DNA of 64,000 nt from Durusdinium trenchii (GCA_963970005.1 CAXAMN010001336.1:1274012-1338011); one strand, 5' to 3'; shown: positions 1 to 12,018, counted from the stretch's first letter. Numbers and translations are program-made. The notes: generated by a model from the sequence alone, not told the origin.

Positions 1-165
1 AGCGAGCTTGGAGGATCATTAGCCCATCCAAATCTTGATTCACATGTTTTCGAAGCGACGAATTCAAGAAGAAGGTCCACCAGTTCACTGAGTTTACCTG
101 TGGACGTGCGCGTTCGGCGAACAGCTGACCTGTGAGGACTGCCATGGCTTTACCTGTGCTGCGCC

Positions 166-285
166 AGTGGTTGCAGAGCCGTCCACGACGAAGCAAGGCT
201 ATGCGGAACTGATGGCTTCACAGCGCTGCACGTTGCGAAGGGGCGAAGAACTCTTTGAGAGTCCCAGTGGAGAGGCAGGAGAACA
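166..285 (+). CDS. Candidate internal exon, unknown protein
   Basis: An open stretch following a CAG at 163-165 reads AEPSTTKQGYAELMASQRC and continues with a charged tail (RRGEELFESPSGEA). Residue composition and codon choice look coding, and the opposite strand has no comparable frame. No family is recognised. It may be an internal exon of the gene that ends at 1512, but linking exons were not found. Confidence 0.25.
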
Positions 286-1383
286 GGAGAAGGGTGGAGA
301 ACATGGGGAAAACGAATCCTTTTGTTTTTTGGGGATGCGAGAGGATGTGAATGAACTCGGGATTGCTCACATGTCTCATCCTGGAGCATTGCTCACATGT
401 TGTCCACAGATGGTCCGGTTGAACCCTGATGGTCACGCGCCTACCTCAAAAGGTCTTTTCCTGAAGAGAAGAGATGTGCTTATCTTGAGTGGTTCAGGGA
501 ATGCACTATGCTGATTATTCACAGGTTAAATACTCTTTCTAGCAACCAATGGGTGATTTGCAACGTTCTCTCGAACGGAAAGAGCTTTGGGACTCGTCCC
601 GGCGCAGACTTCTGCAGCCTGGAAAATCTCAGAAACCACTCAGCTTTACTCAGTGACCGGCGCTGAAGCATGCCTGATGGGCCTGATGTCCGAAGAAATC
701 ACTTCGTCAAAGAAAGGCAAACACATCCAGCTGCAGCTGCAGCTGCAACTATCCTTTTTGGCAAGGCAGCTAGTCCACTAAAATGATTGATGTGGGCGAA
801 CACCTACTTTATGAGCATCCTTATTTTTTTTTTCTTGAGTCTCGCTGATGATCTTTTGCATGTCCACTGGGATTGGAGAGCATATGAATGAGATGATCCC
901 AAGATTCACATTTCTTGCCCACTGTTTTCGTTGTGTCATGTTCTTTACAAGGGTGTCTTGCTTTCCGGCCAAGTGAACAATTTGTTTTTTTGGAGAAACC
1001 AAAGTGGAGTGCCGACCAAAAATAGCCGTCCAGTTCTTTTGGAAAGGCCCTCGAATATGGACCAGCAGGACAAAACCTGTCGAGGTAAAAGTCTTGAATC
1101 AGCAGATCCAGCAGGAATGGGGTCCAGGTGGTGCATGGATTTTCTCCACCTCGGTGGACGTGTCACACTCTCAGTATATGTCCTTCACTGTCGTCCTGTC
1201 AAGTGGGATAGTGATATCTGATAGAGTGATAGAGTTGGCCAAATCCCCAAAAGTGGAAACTGGTCATATTTTCGGTTTGGTATGGTTTGGTCATATTGTA
1301 GTATAATTTATGTCATATTCTATCTGCTCCAGGCTGCTTGTATTTGGAGTTCATCTTGCTTTGCTCCTCAACAACTTCGCCAG

Positions 1384-1512
1384 GTGTCCTTCGTCAAGGT
1401 CTATCCCGCGGCGCCCGCGGCCGGCGTGGCGCATGGGAAGGCGGACGCCAGTCATGTTTTCCAGTTCTATACCGGCAGCCAGGCGATCGTCCGCAAGGCG
1501 CGTGGCGCGTGA
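1384..1512 (+). CDS. Terminal exon of an unidentified plus-strand gene (partial)
   Basis: The segment starts right after a CAG acceptor at 1381-1383 and runs about 42 codons to a TGA at 1510-1512. It reads VSFVKVYPAAPAAGVAHGKA and then a stretch ending FYTGSQAIVRKARGA. Third positions are strongly G/C rich, unlike the AT-richer DNA on both sides, which is the usual contrast between exon and intron in this window. A possible upstream exon around 1083-1210 (QEWGPGGAWIFSTSVDV) is weaker. The 5' part of the gene was not assembled and may lie beyond the window. No domain is recognised. Confidence 0.45.
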   Translation: MSFVKVYPAAPAAGVAHGKADASHVFQFYTGSQAIVRKARGA

Positions 1513-4500
1513 TCGTTTCGGTTGTTGAAAAAGCGTCCTCGAGCTGATGGATAGGCTGGACTGGAGACGACGCTTGGGACGGACAGGGGGAATTGTTTTG
1601 GAAGTCCCAGTGGGGGTGGCGTTGTGTCTTTAGGACCGGCAAGTGTTTAATCAATTTAGTACTACTCACAGAATTGACCAGAGATTGAAGAGGACAGCAG
1701 TTCCTAGCTCATAAACATCCAATACTTCGAAGGCATGTCAAGAACCGGTAACTTCTTGCGGTTCGGCCCCCATTGCATGGATGCATGCTGGTGGTCTGAC
1801 CCGCCCAACCCCTATTGAGCCCAGATGCCAGGATCGGCTGCAGTGGTGGCCCCTGCAGGAGCTCAGGATCTTTGGCGCTGATGGCGTTTGGTGTTCCAAC
1901 ACCACTGGACTCTTCGAGGCCACTCGACCAGAGTTCTTTTGGCATCTTGTTCCGTTCGTAGCGATACCAGATGTCTGATTCCAGGTGAATGGCCCGTAGG
2001 CTTAGTGAGGAGTGCATCGGAGGATCCGACGTGGTGCGTATCCTGCGGTGATCAGGGAGCGACTCAGGGAGCGATCGAAGAAAAGGGCGGCCCGTGATCA
2101 TCGGATCCAATATATAATTCCGTGGAGTCTACCCCGGCCAAAAAGCTAAGCATAGAGAAATTGAGTCAATACCTGGCGGACAAGTGAAGGCCCACCAGAT
2201 CCCAAAAGCAAAACCAAGCTTCTCGAGATAAGCATGGAAACATCGAGAATGAAAGAGCACTGCTTTGGGAGCCAAGAAAGTATGTGTATCTTAATAGGGA
2301 GACCTCCCAGATAGACCCCCTGGAAGGAGGAAGACAGACCAGTCTATGCATTGGGTGGGGTCTCCCTACTTGAATACCCACTCATATACAATCAATTCGT
2401 TCACTAGTCATCACTTCCCAGGCAGTCTGGCATCGAATGTTCGGCGAGCCTTTGTCTCAACATCCAAGAGAACATGATCCCGATGTGCACCTGGGCGTCA
2501 TGATCGATCCTGTTTTTCAGTGCCGAGTCAAATTAGCATAAAGTTCAATGTTCAAGCTATGCCAAGTACCTTGACCGATGACCATAAGGTTGTCAAGGTG
2601 CACATTTCGCAGTTGGTGTTACCAGACCCCAAGCCAACGCGGAAGGTTAAGAAGTATTAGATAGTCAGACCATGTCAGACATAATATATGGCTCCGTATG
2701 ACTGCAACTGGAACTGCTCCAAATAAAGCCATTGGGATGACTTCACAAGTTTGATCCATCTCGATTGAACGTTCAGAAGCGATGTGGGGACATATCTTTA
2801 CATGTCTTGACAAAACTGTTCTTGCTTAAAAAGAAGGAGTGTACATACAGGTACAGGTAGATGTGTCTTTCTCACCAAACACATCCAAACACTCATTTCT
2901 AGCATCTTGGAAATGGGAGTCTTAACTTGCTCGTTGATGGCTGCTGATCAAGCTTGAAAAGCCAAGAGGATTCTTTCCAGGGTTCTTTCCACGGGTCTAA
3001 TCACACACATGCATAAAGAGCGAAGTGTCTTCTGAGTCTTCTGTCTTAGCCAACTCCGTCTCAGGGGCGCAGGCACACAAACAAAGATACCCACTGATAA
3101 CTGGGCTTTCCTTGGCATCTTCAAGCCAAATTCATCTTTGTTTGAAAGCAAATATTGCATCCTCTGTCACCCTCCACACATGGTCGACTCCTCATGTGTC
3201 GAATGGTCATTGTCATTGTCCAGATTCACCACACCTCTCCACCTTTTGAAGTTCAAGTCCCGAGGCCACTCTACCTGAAGTGGGGCATCCCCACGTGGTA
3301 CTCTTTCGGCGACGAGGAGACGATCTGATCCATCCCGACGCCCGCGGTTCTCCGCGCCGGCACGCCCGCACGCCCGCCCTCAGAACGGCGCCTCGTTGCG
3401 CTCCTGTTGGGAGGTGCCTGGGGGGGTGGCCAAACGTACCCTAGCAATTCACCCGTGGTTTGGACCATGTGAAATCCGTTGAAATCCGTTGAAATCCTCT
3501 ACAAACCAGTGGTTTGGCGGGTCCATGTTAAATCTGCAGGAGGGTTCCGGGAGCCCCGAGAGAGAAGATACATGTGGTATCATGTGAGTCGCGCAGGAGA
3601 CGAAGCGATCGAAACGTCGATTCTTCACATGGTTTTAAACGGGAAACGTGGAAGTTACGTCCCTGTTCGTAGAGGAAGACGGTCTTGCTTTCGGGTGCAA
3701 CCGACGTGTTGAGCAGTTGCCTTTGTGCTAGTTCACTAACTAACTACTCTCACTTGAATCTAACGACGGCAAGTCTAGCAGTCTAGCACAAGAAAGACCT
3801 GACTCCAAAATGAAACAACTTCACAATACGTTAACAATTCCATGATTCTGACTGGCATCCACAAACACCGAAACGCTCTTTGGCCGGACACCCGGAGCGC
3901 CCTCTCCTTCCGGAGGCACACTCCTTCCAGTCGGGCGTCCTCTCGGTGGTCCAAGAACTCAGCTCCGGTGCTGGACGGCCAAAGGAGCCCAGGCTGAGCG
4001 AAGCAAAAGACGAGATACAAGGACAACAGGGTAAGGCCAGGAGCCCCGTTCGTAGCGTCCTTTGCTGCTAGTAGCGATGCCAGGAGCCCCGATCGTAGCT
4101 TCTTGTTCCTATATATTATAGTAGTCCTTTGGGTCATGTTTTGGTTAGTCTTCTAGCTACTGGGGGGGCTTGCTGGTGACCGTTTGCTCCCAATGTCGTG
4201 GACAGTTTCAGGATCCAACTCGGCGTCCAAACCGCAGCCATTTTCTTGTGCTCTCTTCAGGAAGGAAAGCGCCAGCCCAGAGATTCTTAGATCTGTGCCA
4301 GCAGCCACACAGAAATGAACTACTCGACAGATTCTACAAGGCTTTTGGCATTCCTGCTCACCTTCTGCAACAGATCATGTCCCAAATCCGCTCTTTTGAC
4401 AGCTGTTTTTTAGGCTCGACCAAGAGCCAGGGACCAGAGAGCTAGACTCGTCTTAGACTCATACAGCTCGTCTAATTTACTGTACCAGGACCATCCTGTC

Positions 4501-5430
4501 GGGGTGTCCAATGGACTACCGGACTACCCTACACTACCTATAGGCTTCCAGACAGGGCACCCCTTGGATGGTCCAGGTAGATGTTTGTTGAAGTTGCTGT
4601 TGCAAGGATAGGAGTATCCACTGTCGACAAGGATATATCTAACATATTGTGGCCACGCTAAGTCACCCAGAGTTGGTCATGATGTGGAATACGTGGAGGA
4701 ACAACAAATCATAAGTAGGATACCCCAAAATAATCATGGTGGCTACATGGAGGAACAACAAATCTATGGTTTTGGCAAGAACCACACGCTTGCCATGTTC
4801 CAAGAGCGGCCTAGTAGATTAGCAGATCTAAATGCTTTGGAACAGTTCTGCCAAACAAACCGTTGCCAATATGTTAAATAATGTGGGGGCACCATACTTA
4901 AGTTGGTTTAACGATGTTTAAATGTGGAACATGGATAAGACATTGTGGGAAATACCATGAATGGAGCCTTACTGGATGAAACAGTTCCACAAGCCGCCTC
5001 AGAACTCGGCTGAGCAGCTTGGGGCTGCCATGGCCCTGGCAGTTTCGATGTAGCGTCGGAGCTAAAGCACAAGGCATTGCCAGCATCGGGAGTTTTGAGG
5101 ATATGCACATGTTCCAGACCCGTGTAGGATCTTTTGGGCGGAAATTCCTCAAACACAGACAGTATAGTCTACGCGGCTGTGTTCCCCGCTGAAGGCAAGC
5201 ATGGAGTGAATCACAGGTTTTGAAACCACTGCTTCCCCCCGCCAGCATCGTGAGATGTTTGATCAACAAAAAGCACTCCCTTGTTGGGCTCAAGGCGCGC
5301 CATGCACAGCATGTCATCAGTTCCAAGATCACAAAGACTCTATAGGTTGCAAGATCATCGGTCGCATGTTCCACCCATCATGGGTCGCATCGGACACCTT
5401 CACAGCGTTCCCTGGACCTCCACATTTGTT
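1513..5430. other. Gene-poor stretch with weak exon-like pieces
   Basis: No gene can be supported. Weak coding-like pieces are a minus-strand segment at about 3880-3980 (EFLDHREDARLEGVCLRKER) and a plus-strand segment at about 4260-4440 (QPHRNELLDRFYKAFGIPAH). A very GC-rich patch lies at 3330-3430. A copy of the dispersed GCTCCTGGC repeat lies at 4030-4115, and a GGGGTGTCCAATGGA motif at about 4500 recurs near 7060 and, as GGGTGCCCAATGGA, at about 4450 bases into the 40-kb block (44449). Confidence 0.4.
4030..4115 (-). repeat. Dispersed GCTCCTGGC/CTACTAG repeat, copy 1
   Basis: CAGGAGCCCCGTTCGTAGCG and TAGCGATGCCAGGAGCCCC occur in tandem here. They are the reverse complement of the GGGGCTCCTGGCATCGCTA motif seen near 17750, 23320 and 45270, so this is an opposite-strand member of the same family. 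It lies outside any gene I can support. Confidence 0.6.
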
Positions 5431-5439
5431 CCTGCAGCG

Positions 5440-5577
5440 TCGCGTCGCGGCGTCTCGGCTTCTTCCGCTGTCGTGGCCCTTGCCATGAAGCGCAAGCATG
5501 AGGATGGTCTTCAGGAGCTTCGAAAGCGCGCGGGAGAGCTGGTGGCGAGTGCCAGCTTGGAGAATGGAACTGTCAAG
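5440..5577 (+). CDS. Candidate exon with MKRKHEDG start-like segment
   Basis: The frame around the ATG at 5484 reads MKRKHEDGLQELRKRAGELV and continues ASASLENGTVK. It is basic and helical-looking with G/C-rich third positions. The next residues would contain a WTCSCGE motif. The identical stretch ATGGACATGTTCC recurs at 5592 and 5647. It could be an upstream exon of the dehydrogenase gene that follows or part of a separate gene; no junction proves either. Confidence 0.3.
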
Positions 5578-6281
5578 GACACCGACGCGCCATGGACATG
5601 TTCCTGTGGGGAGATCACATCAGCGCGAAGACCCAGCAACCCGCAATGGACATGTTCCAAGCAGCACCAGGGGTTGCCGGGTTGCCTGGTTGCTGGAAGG
5701 CATGGTAGGCTCAGTGAAAAGCCACGCACCTGAGCCTCCGGTGGTAAAAAGGAATATTGGTTTCACATGAATAGGCAGTTTGTCTACAACCTACAACATT
5801 TAACATTGATACTTGATGATTGTTAGTGGGATGTTCTTACAGCATGTCAAGTTGAGACACAAACTCTCCGAAATGAACACATTATGGTGGGGGCAACTTA
5901 AGATGGTCAAAAGTTGGATCAATTCCATGCTCAGTGGCTGAAGGTCCGGGATCATGATCGTTTGCGTACGGTGTAATGAAAGGAAGATCGGTTGCTTAGG
6001 TTAGCTTTGTTTTGTGTTCACCTGTTTTCACCTGTTTTTCAATGTGTTTACTTTAAGAAGTTTGACCTGGCCCATCTTTGTTCAAACCAAGATAAGAGGA
6101 AGGATGACTGGATGCTCCTGTTCCAGCCCAGCATGTTTCAGTTCAATATTCTAAGAAGGAACAACTTCTTTATGCCGAGGCAAAGCAATGAGTGTTCCCT
6201 TTTTGCTTGCCAAACAAGATTGGGTAAAGTTTGACGGAGCTCAGGTAGTATGTCAATTAGAAGTGGAATTCAATCATTAGC

Positions 6282-6370
6282 CATGTTTTTTGAGAGTCAG
6301 GACTCGTATAAGAAGCTGATCGCAGAGTTTCTAGAGGCTGGAGGGCCCCCGGATGATGTGATTGTCAAAA
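6282..6370 (+). CDS. Candidate short exon upstream of the dehydrogenase
   Basis: Between an AG and a GT (ATTG|GTGACC at about 6370) a frame reads SYKKLIAEFLEAGGPPDDVI. The pattern resembles the N-terminal helix of Ldh_2 proteins, but that part is already supplied by the exon at 6598-6673, and the phases do not join. It may be a relic of a duplicated first exon, or chance. Confidence 0.25.
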
Positions 6371-6597
6371 TTGGTGACCTGGTACTGCCTGAAACTGCTT
6401 CATAATTTTATGTTTTTTGTGTTCGATGTACGTTTCCCTTGTTGAATTATATTGAATTTTGGCAATCTTTTGGTAAATAGAGAGCTGTGCGTCTTGTATC
6501 TCTTCCGGGCCCCTTTCTCCGCTCTTCCTTCTCGATCTAAGGTCAGCAATTCTTTGGATGTCCAGTTGCAAAGGCCAACCAAGGACCTTTGCAGGCC

Positions 6598-9500
6598 ATG
6601 CATGTGGAAGGGGCGAAGCGCCTCGACTTCGACTACTTGGAGAAGTTCATGGTTGATTGCTTTTTAGCAGCAGGAGACCCAGTTTGTGGCTTGGGCATGT
6701 GTTCAGCTGTTAACATTAGACGCATACCATATGATCAAATATGTGCATGTGTTCTTCCTCAATTTGGTCTCAATTTGGTCCATGACTTTCATGGTTACGT
6801 TTTATGATGTTTTATGTTTGTTCTGAGCCCATGGGGAGTGCCTGGAAGTTTACGTTTACACCGTGCGTCTTACTCTGAGAGACCTTGCGCCTCATAGGCT
6901 TCGCAAGTTGGAGGATCTCAGAGTCCCATGTTGCCAACACAAGACGCTCGTATTCATGGCCAACACGACACGAGTTCGACAGGGTGAGTTCCCTTTACGA
7001 AAGCACACGACATCTCTCTCCATACTGCTCCCTACAAACCTACCTGGACCTTCAAGGGGTGTCCAATGGAGGTCCCTTAGTGGTGTAGGCGCTTCCATTG
7101 GTGACCTCTTTGAAGGTGCTGGTACTGTAGTAGATCTTTTTCAAGCACAGTGTCAATGCGTTCAGCATGGATGCCAATCGAATGGATGCCAACTCGACCC
7201 TATCTCTGCTGTCGCCCCGCCATGAATTGAAACGCGCCTGCCCGGGCAGGGGCGTTTCACTCGGTGCAAAGCCCCTTCCCCTCACCGTGGGCGGATTGAC
7301 TCGCAGGATGCCCTGAGAAGGAATCCAAGATCTCTGCCTCGGTCCTGATCGAGGCGGACAAGCGTGGCATTGACAGCCACGGCATAGGCAGATTGACGCC
7401 CGGCGAGAGTGGACCATCTGGACGGAGTGTGACGCAGGGGGAAGACGAGACGGGGCGGAAGACGTGCTTGTTCTTCAGGTTTCGGAAGCACCATGACGAG
7501 ACGAGTCGATGTTTGGGAGCCCGAGACGGGCCATTTTCGTGTCGACACCCACAGGAGACTGTTGGGCGTAAACATCTTCTCGGGTAGACTGTTTGACCAC
7601 ATCGGATGAGGAAGACCATCTACTTAGACCGCATCAAGAATGGGATCTTGAAGCCGTATGCACCCATTGAGATCGTGAAGGAGACGGCGACTACAGCAAT
7701 GGTGGATGCCAACATGGGGATGGGCCTCTATGTGGGCCCTTATTGTATCTCACGCAGATATCCAGAACCTTTGTGTTGCTTCTAAGCCTCCTGTGTTCTC
7801 CAGTTTTTGTCAATTTTATGAGAAATTTGCAAAGATGTGTGTGTGTGTGTGTGATTTGTTATTTGATGTTATTTGTTCCATTCCCTAACCTGGTTACCTG
7901 GCGTGCCCCAGGCATGGAGTTGGCCATTGCAAAGGCCAAAAAAGAGCGGATTGGGTTTCGTCGCGTGCCGCAACAGCACCCACTATGGCATCGCCGGCTA
8001 CTACACCTCCATGGCCTGTGAGAAGGGTTGCGTGGGCTTCGCCGGGACGAATGCACGACCCTCCATTGCGCCGACCTTCGGTGTGGAGCCCTGCATGGGA
8101 TGCGCGGTTGAATGCTGAACGCACGTTGGTGATCGTTTCCTCCCAACCAAATCAACCGGAAGCCAAGTGAATCTGGCATAGGCGGCATAATTAGGGACTA
8201 GGACCCTTAGGACTTAGGACCCCCAAATGGATAGAAAAGTAAACTTCCTACTGTCTTGAAACCCGTGCCGCTATCACGCGCTATCTATTTGGGGACCACC
8301 ATATGAATGTGACTCTGTATTCTGTATGAGTTCTTCCGGGTGTCCTCACGCGATTCCAAGGAACCAACCCTTTGTGCTTTGGCATTCCTACAGATGAGCC
8401 CTTCCCCTTCGTCATCGACTGCGCAACCTCCATTTGCCAGCGTGGCAAGGTAGAGAAGTATGCTCGCTTGGGACTGCCCACGCCCAAGGGCATCTTCACA
8501 GACATTTCGATTTGTTATTTTGTCTTCGGTGTGCCACAGCTCAATGAAATCCAGGCAAGTAGCGGCTAAGTAGCGTCTCCACTTGACGCCTCAAAAACAG
8601 AACTCGGACAGCAGCTAAAACAGTTCACTGGGCAAAGGAAACGTAACATCTTCTGGTTCGGAGGCCCGTGATTGAGCCTAACTCATCACCACAGTCGATT
8701 CATCCACAGTCGAGGCATGGTCATTGACAAGAATGGCGAAGAGCGCACAGACACTGAAGGGATCCTGAAAGGTATGGTGAAGGGTGAGTGCGCTTTGTGC
8801 CCCATTGGAGGTGCCGCAGCCATGGCATGCCATGGCCAACAAAACACTTTGCATGGTTCCAAGAACACGGTGTGGTGGGACGCCCAAACAAAGGAAACTT
8901 CGCATGTAAGAGGAAGTCAAGCTAGCTGTTGCCAGGTGTGGGAGATGAGCTCGGTGGCTACAAAGGCCAGCTGGATGTGTTCAGACAGGTTGTTCTTTAA
9001 ATGTTTTAAACAAATCTTAAAATATCTGAATAGTGGTGTAAGATGGTGTAATTATGAATCGTTATGAATCATTGAACCATATGGAACCCCGGAAACACCC
9101 ACCTGTCGACCAAGTTCTTCGCTGCTTTTCCTTCTGAAAGGGGGGACGGTTTGGTTTAACCGGGAGGAGACTGGTCAGCCAGGAGAGTCAGCGAAAAGCA
9201 TTCGAGGATTCGACAAACGTCGAATTGTCTGACGTGTCCTTTGACCGTTTGAGGTTCAGATCTGATAGTATTAGTTGGTTTCCTCAATGTTGCCAGTGCC
9301 CAAGTTGAGAAGAAAATAATCAGGTCCATGTTCGGGTTCCATATATGATTCTGTTTGGGGCCAATTTGTCAAGCCTTCTCCAAGTTTCTACTCGACATCT
9401 CGATAAAACAGAGAGCGACTGCGGCATTTGTGAGTAGAGGCTGACCCTCCTTGAAATTGGCTTTCACGGTCTTTCAAGTATGTCAAGGACTGGCCCTGAG

Positions 9501-10905
9501 GTATTTATATCGACAAGACTCATAGAAAACCGTCACCATTGTTTTCTTGTTTTCTTGTTGACGTGCGAGACCAAAATCAAGAATTAACCCCTAGAGGAGG
9601 TATAATTACCTCCGACGTGCCATCGAATTCGCGCGTCGTGGTCGTGGTAGGCTACTCCTGGTCCGTGGTCGTGGAGCTCCTCAGCATCGCCTTCCAGAAC
9701 GGAGACTTTGGCGAGAAGCTCACGGGTGTGGACGCACAAGGAGCGGGGTGAGTCAGGTCGGCGATGGGAGGAAGTGATGGGGAGCGTCATGAAGGGTGGG
9801 GAAGGCAGGATTCTTGAAGGGTGGTACAGCGGTGGAACGGCTACACTGCCAGTGTTTTTTTTTGTGTTTTTTAGGAGCCACACTCTCAACGTTGTGCATC
9901 AATTTGACCTTTGGGATGCTTGGTGAGAAGATCCTACATGGAACTTATAGACAGGTTCAATGTTTTGATATGTTTTGATGTAAAAGGTGTATATTGAAAG
10001 GTGTTTGTTGTGGGAAGGTGATGCTCGAAACAGGAGTCGGACAGGTTGTCGCAATTTCTGGATAGATCCTATACTATATAACGGAATATACATGCAGCTC
10101 AGCTATGATAGATATCAAGCAAGGCAGTGATGTTTTGCGTTGCATTGGGGAAGCCAACGCTGTGGCGACAGGAAAGCCTGCCCCGATGTCCTTGGGGCAT
10201 TTCTTTTTGGCGATCGACGTGGAAGCCATTTGTGACCTTGAGGCTTTGTCTTGGTGTCTTCGCGCGTTCGCTTCAGCGAGGGCTGTCATGTCGTTGAACA
10301 AAGGGGAGTCCCGGCACCATCCAGCGCCCTCTCCTTCTCACTCTCCACCCTGCCCCACCTTATCTCCCACCGCGTCCCACCCTCTTTGCCCCGTTCCCAA
10401 CGACGGGACTGGCTCAACAACCCCTCCCCTCCCCCTGACTTCGCTGAGCTCAACCCGCGTAAATCTCCCGACTCGTACCGTCCGGGTGACGAGTCGCAGG
10501 TCTTCAAGAAGAAGTCGGGCGACTTCCTCCGCTGGGTGCGCAGCACCGGGAAGGACCCCAATGGCCCGGGAAGGATTTGGACCGCGGGCGAGGCGGAGAA
10601 CGACTTCCGACAGAAGCGGATGTCCGAAGGCCCGCAAAAAAAGAGGGAGGGAGGGGGGGTGAGGTGGGTGATTTGTTGTTTGTAGATTTTGTTGGAGGCA
10701 GTGGTGTGGGAAGGAGGGGTATGGAGATGAGTAGAGTTCGTCCTTCTGATTTGGACCCTTGGATCCGATGAAGCACGAGCAGAAGCGAGCATAAGCGAGC
10801 ACAGGTGGTGTGATGGTGCCGCCTGCCTTGCTCAAAGAAATGACGATGCTACGAGAAGACCTTCCGGCGATAAAGGAGAAGTATCCCAAATTTTGTTTCG
10901 AGTGA
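6598..10905 (+). CDS. Ldh_2-family NAD(P)-dependent oxidoreductase (malate/L-lactate dehydrogenase type), 11 exons
   Basis: Exons by family motifs and phase: 6598-6673, 7307-7397, 7611-7735, 7912-8098, 8361-8489, 8715-8810, 8936-8965, 9651-9740, 10124-10242, 10500-10629, 10805-10905 (TGA). Summed length is 1174 nt; removing one A from the A6 run at 7938-7943 gives 391 codons including the stop, and every junction phase then closes. Motifs in order: MVDCFLAAG helix; RGIDSHGIGRL, the family DxRGxxSHG signature; YLDRIKNGILKP; NSTHYGIAGYY with the conserved His; APTFGVEPCMGTNP; DCATSICQRGK; CPIGG and GGYKGYSWSVVVELL; MSLGHFFLAID; DPNGPGRIWTAGE; C-terminal VPPALLKEM. Family members oxidise 2-hydroxyacids (malate, lactate, ureidoglycolate, sulfolactate) with NAD(P); the exact substrate cannot be read here. 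Length is slightly above the usual 340-360. The ATG at 6598 follows a CAG at 6592-6594, so an upstream exon or a spliced-leader site there is possible. No targeting peptide is evident. Confidence 0.92.
7228..7259. repeat. 32-bp near-perfect palindrome in intron 1 of the dehydrogenase gene
   Basis: TGAAACGCGCCTGCCC (7228-7243) is followed directly by GGGCAGGGGCGTTTCA (7244-7259); 15 of 16 positions pair with no loop, and the centre CCTGCCCGGGCAGG is a perfect palindrome. It sits 47 bases upstream of the intron 1 acceptor. It could fold in the pre-mRNA or be the trace of a mobile element end. Confidence 0.8.
7836..7853 (+). repeat. (TG)n microsatellite in intron 3
   Basis: Nine TG units in a row, inside intron 3 (7736-7911) of the dehydrogenase gene, near its acceptor. 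Confidence 0.85.
7938..7943 (+). other. Apparent +1 frameshift in an A6 run, exon 4 of the dehydrogenase gene
   Basis: Upstream of the run the family frame reads MELAIAKAK; downstream the family match (GFVACRNSTHYG) continues one base further on. An A5 run would give AKKSGLGFVACRN, the expected family sequence, and makes the whole model divisible by three. Either an assembly or sequencing slip or a real inactivating insertion. Confidence 0.8.
8221..8294 (+). mobile_element. Short inverted-repeat (MITE-like) element, copy A, inside intron 4
   Basis: CCCCAAATGGATAGAAAAGT at the left end and CTATCTATTTGGGG at the right end are inverted copies, about 74 bp overall. A second copy in the opposite orientation is at 58796-58862. 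No coding capacity. It lies within intron 4 (8099-8360) of the dehydrogenase gene. Confidence 0.6.
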
Positions 10906-12018
10906 GCGACAGATGGCAGAACGGCACTCCTAGCGGTAAGTTGATGTAAATGATATGTGTTTGCGGCTGATCGGTGACAATTAATTACAGGGGAGTGTTG
11001 TTTGCAATCTTGAGCAGTTCCATCCTGTGCGGAACAGTTGAACTCTTCTGCACAGTTCAGAATCATTACCTGACCTTCGCAAGACTGGCGTTTAGTTTCT
11101 GTTCCAGCATAGGTCGACCATGATGTTTTTGTCAAATCAGAGGGATCCAAGCATAACTTCCTTGACCGGGTGCTTGGCATATCTTGGCATCTGTCCAAGG
11201 CCTCACCGAGGGTCAGCGGGAAGACACCTCAGAAGTGGGTGTAAGCAAAGCATTTCATCGTAGGCAGTTTGCAAAGTCTTCTCTTGAGGGGTTGCCAGCT
11301 GAACGCAAGGGGGCGCGCTTACTCGCGCGCGGGCTTGCTTCGCTGAACACTTTATCTTGGTCCAGCTTGTTTTCCAGAAGCCTGGCCTGGGTTCTGCGTC
11401 GAAAAGGTCTGCACTTGGCAGTAGTTTTCCCTGACGAGTTGCTTCCAGCAGATGAAGGCTTTGACTAGCCCCAGGTATCCAACAATCCCAAGAAGAAAAC
11501 ACATCGGGCTTTTTCGAAAGGCTTTGTTCCTGGTTGACTTGTTTTCCCTTTGGTGGATTCAAATTCTGAAGATGCTGTTTGAGACGTTGTTTTCCACAAC
11601 TCCTGGTGTTTGAGGGAGGGATTGTCTTCGACACGCACACACACAAAGCCGGCAAATCGCAGATCTGCAAGGCACTCATGGCGGACTTGCGTCGTGAGGC
11701 AGCGTGTTGGTCGCAGATGATCATTGGAGGTATCCAGGATAAATAGTGAATGTTGTGAGATGCGGGATCCTTGGATGTGGAAATGGATTACGTTGGATTA
11801 CTACATAACTGCAAGTAGCAGCTTGTTTGAAGATCTTTGCCCGACATTCAGACCACTTTTGGCCAATGATGCCAAAGAGCTCTAGATCAATGCGCTGTGC
11901 CGCCAAAAATCACAATTGCGCTGACAAGATCTTGAGAGTGATGCTTATTCAGACCAACAAGGCGACTGAAAGCTCATGTGGAAACATTGGAAGCAATTCT
12001 TCCTAGCTACCAAAACAG

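Noticed and set aside
10338..11198. 286-codon minus-strand frame, the longest open frame in the window
   Set aside because: It lies antisense to exons 10 and 11 of the dehydrogenase gene, has Pro/Ser-rich low-complexity sequence and no family match; the plus strand reads a perfect Ldh_2 C terminus.
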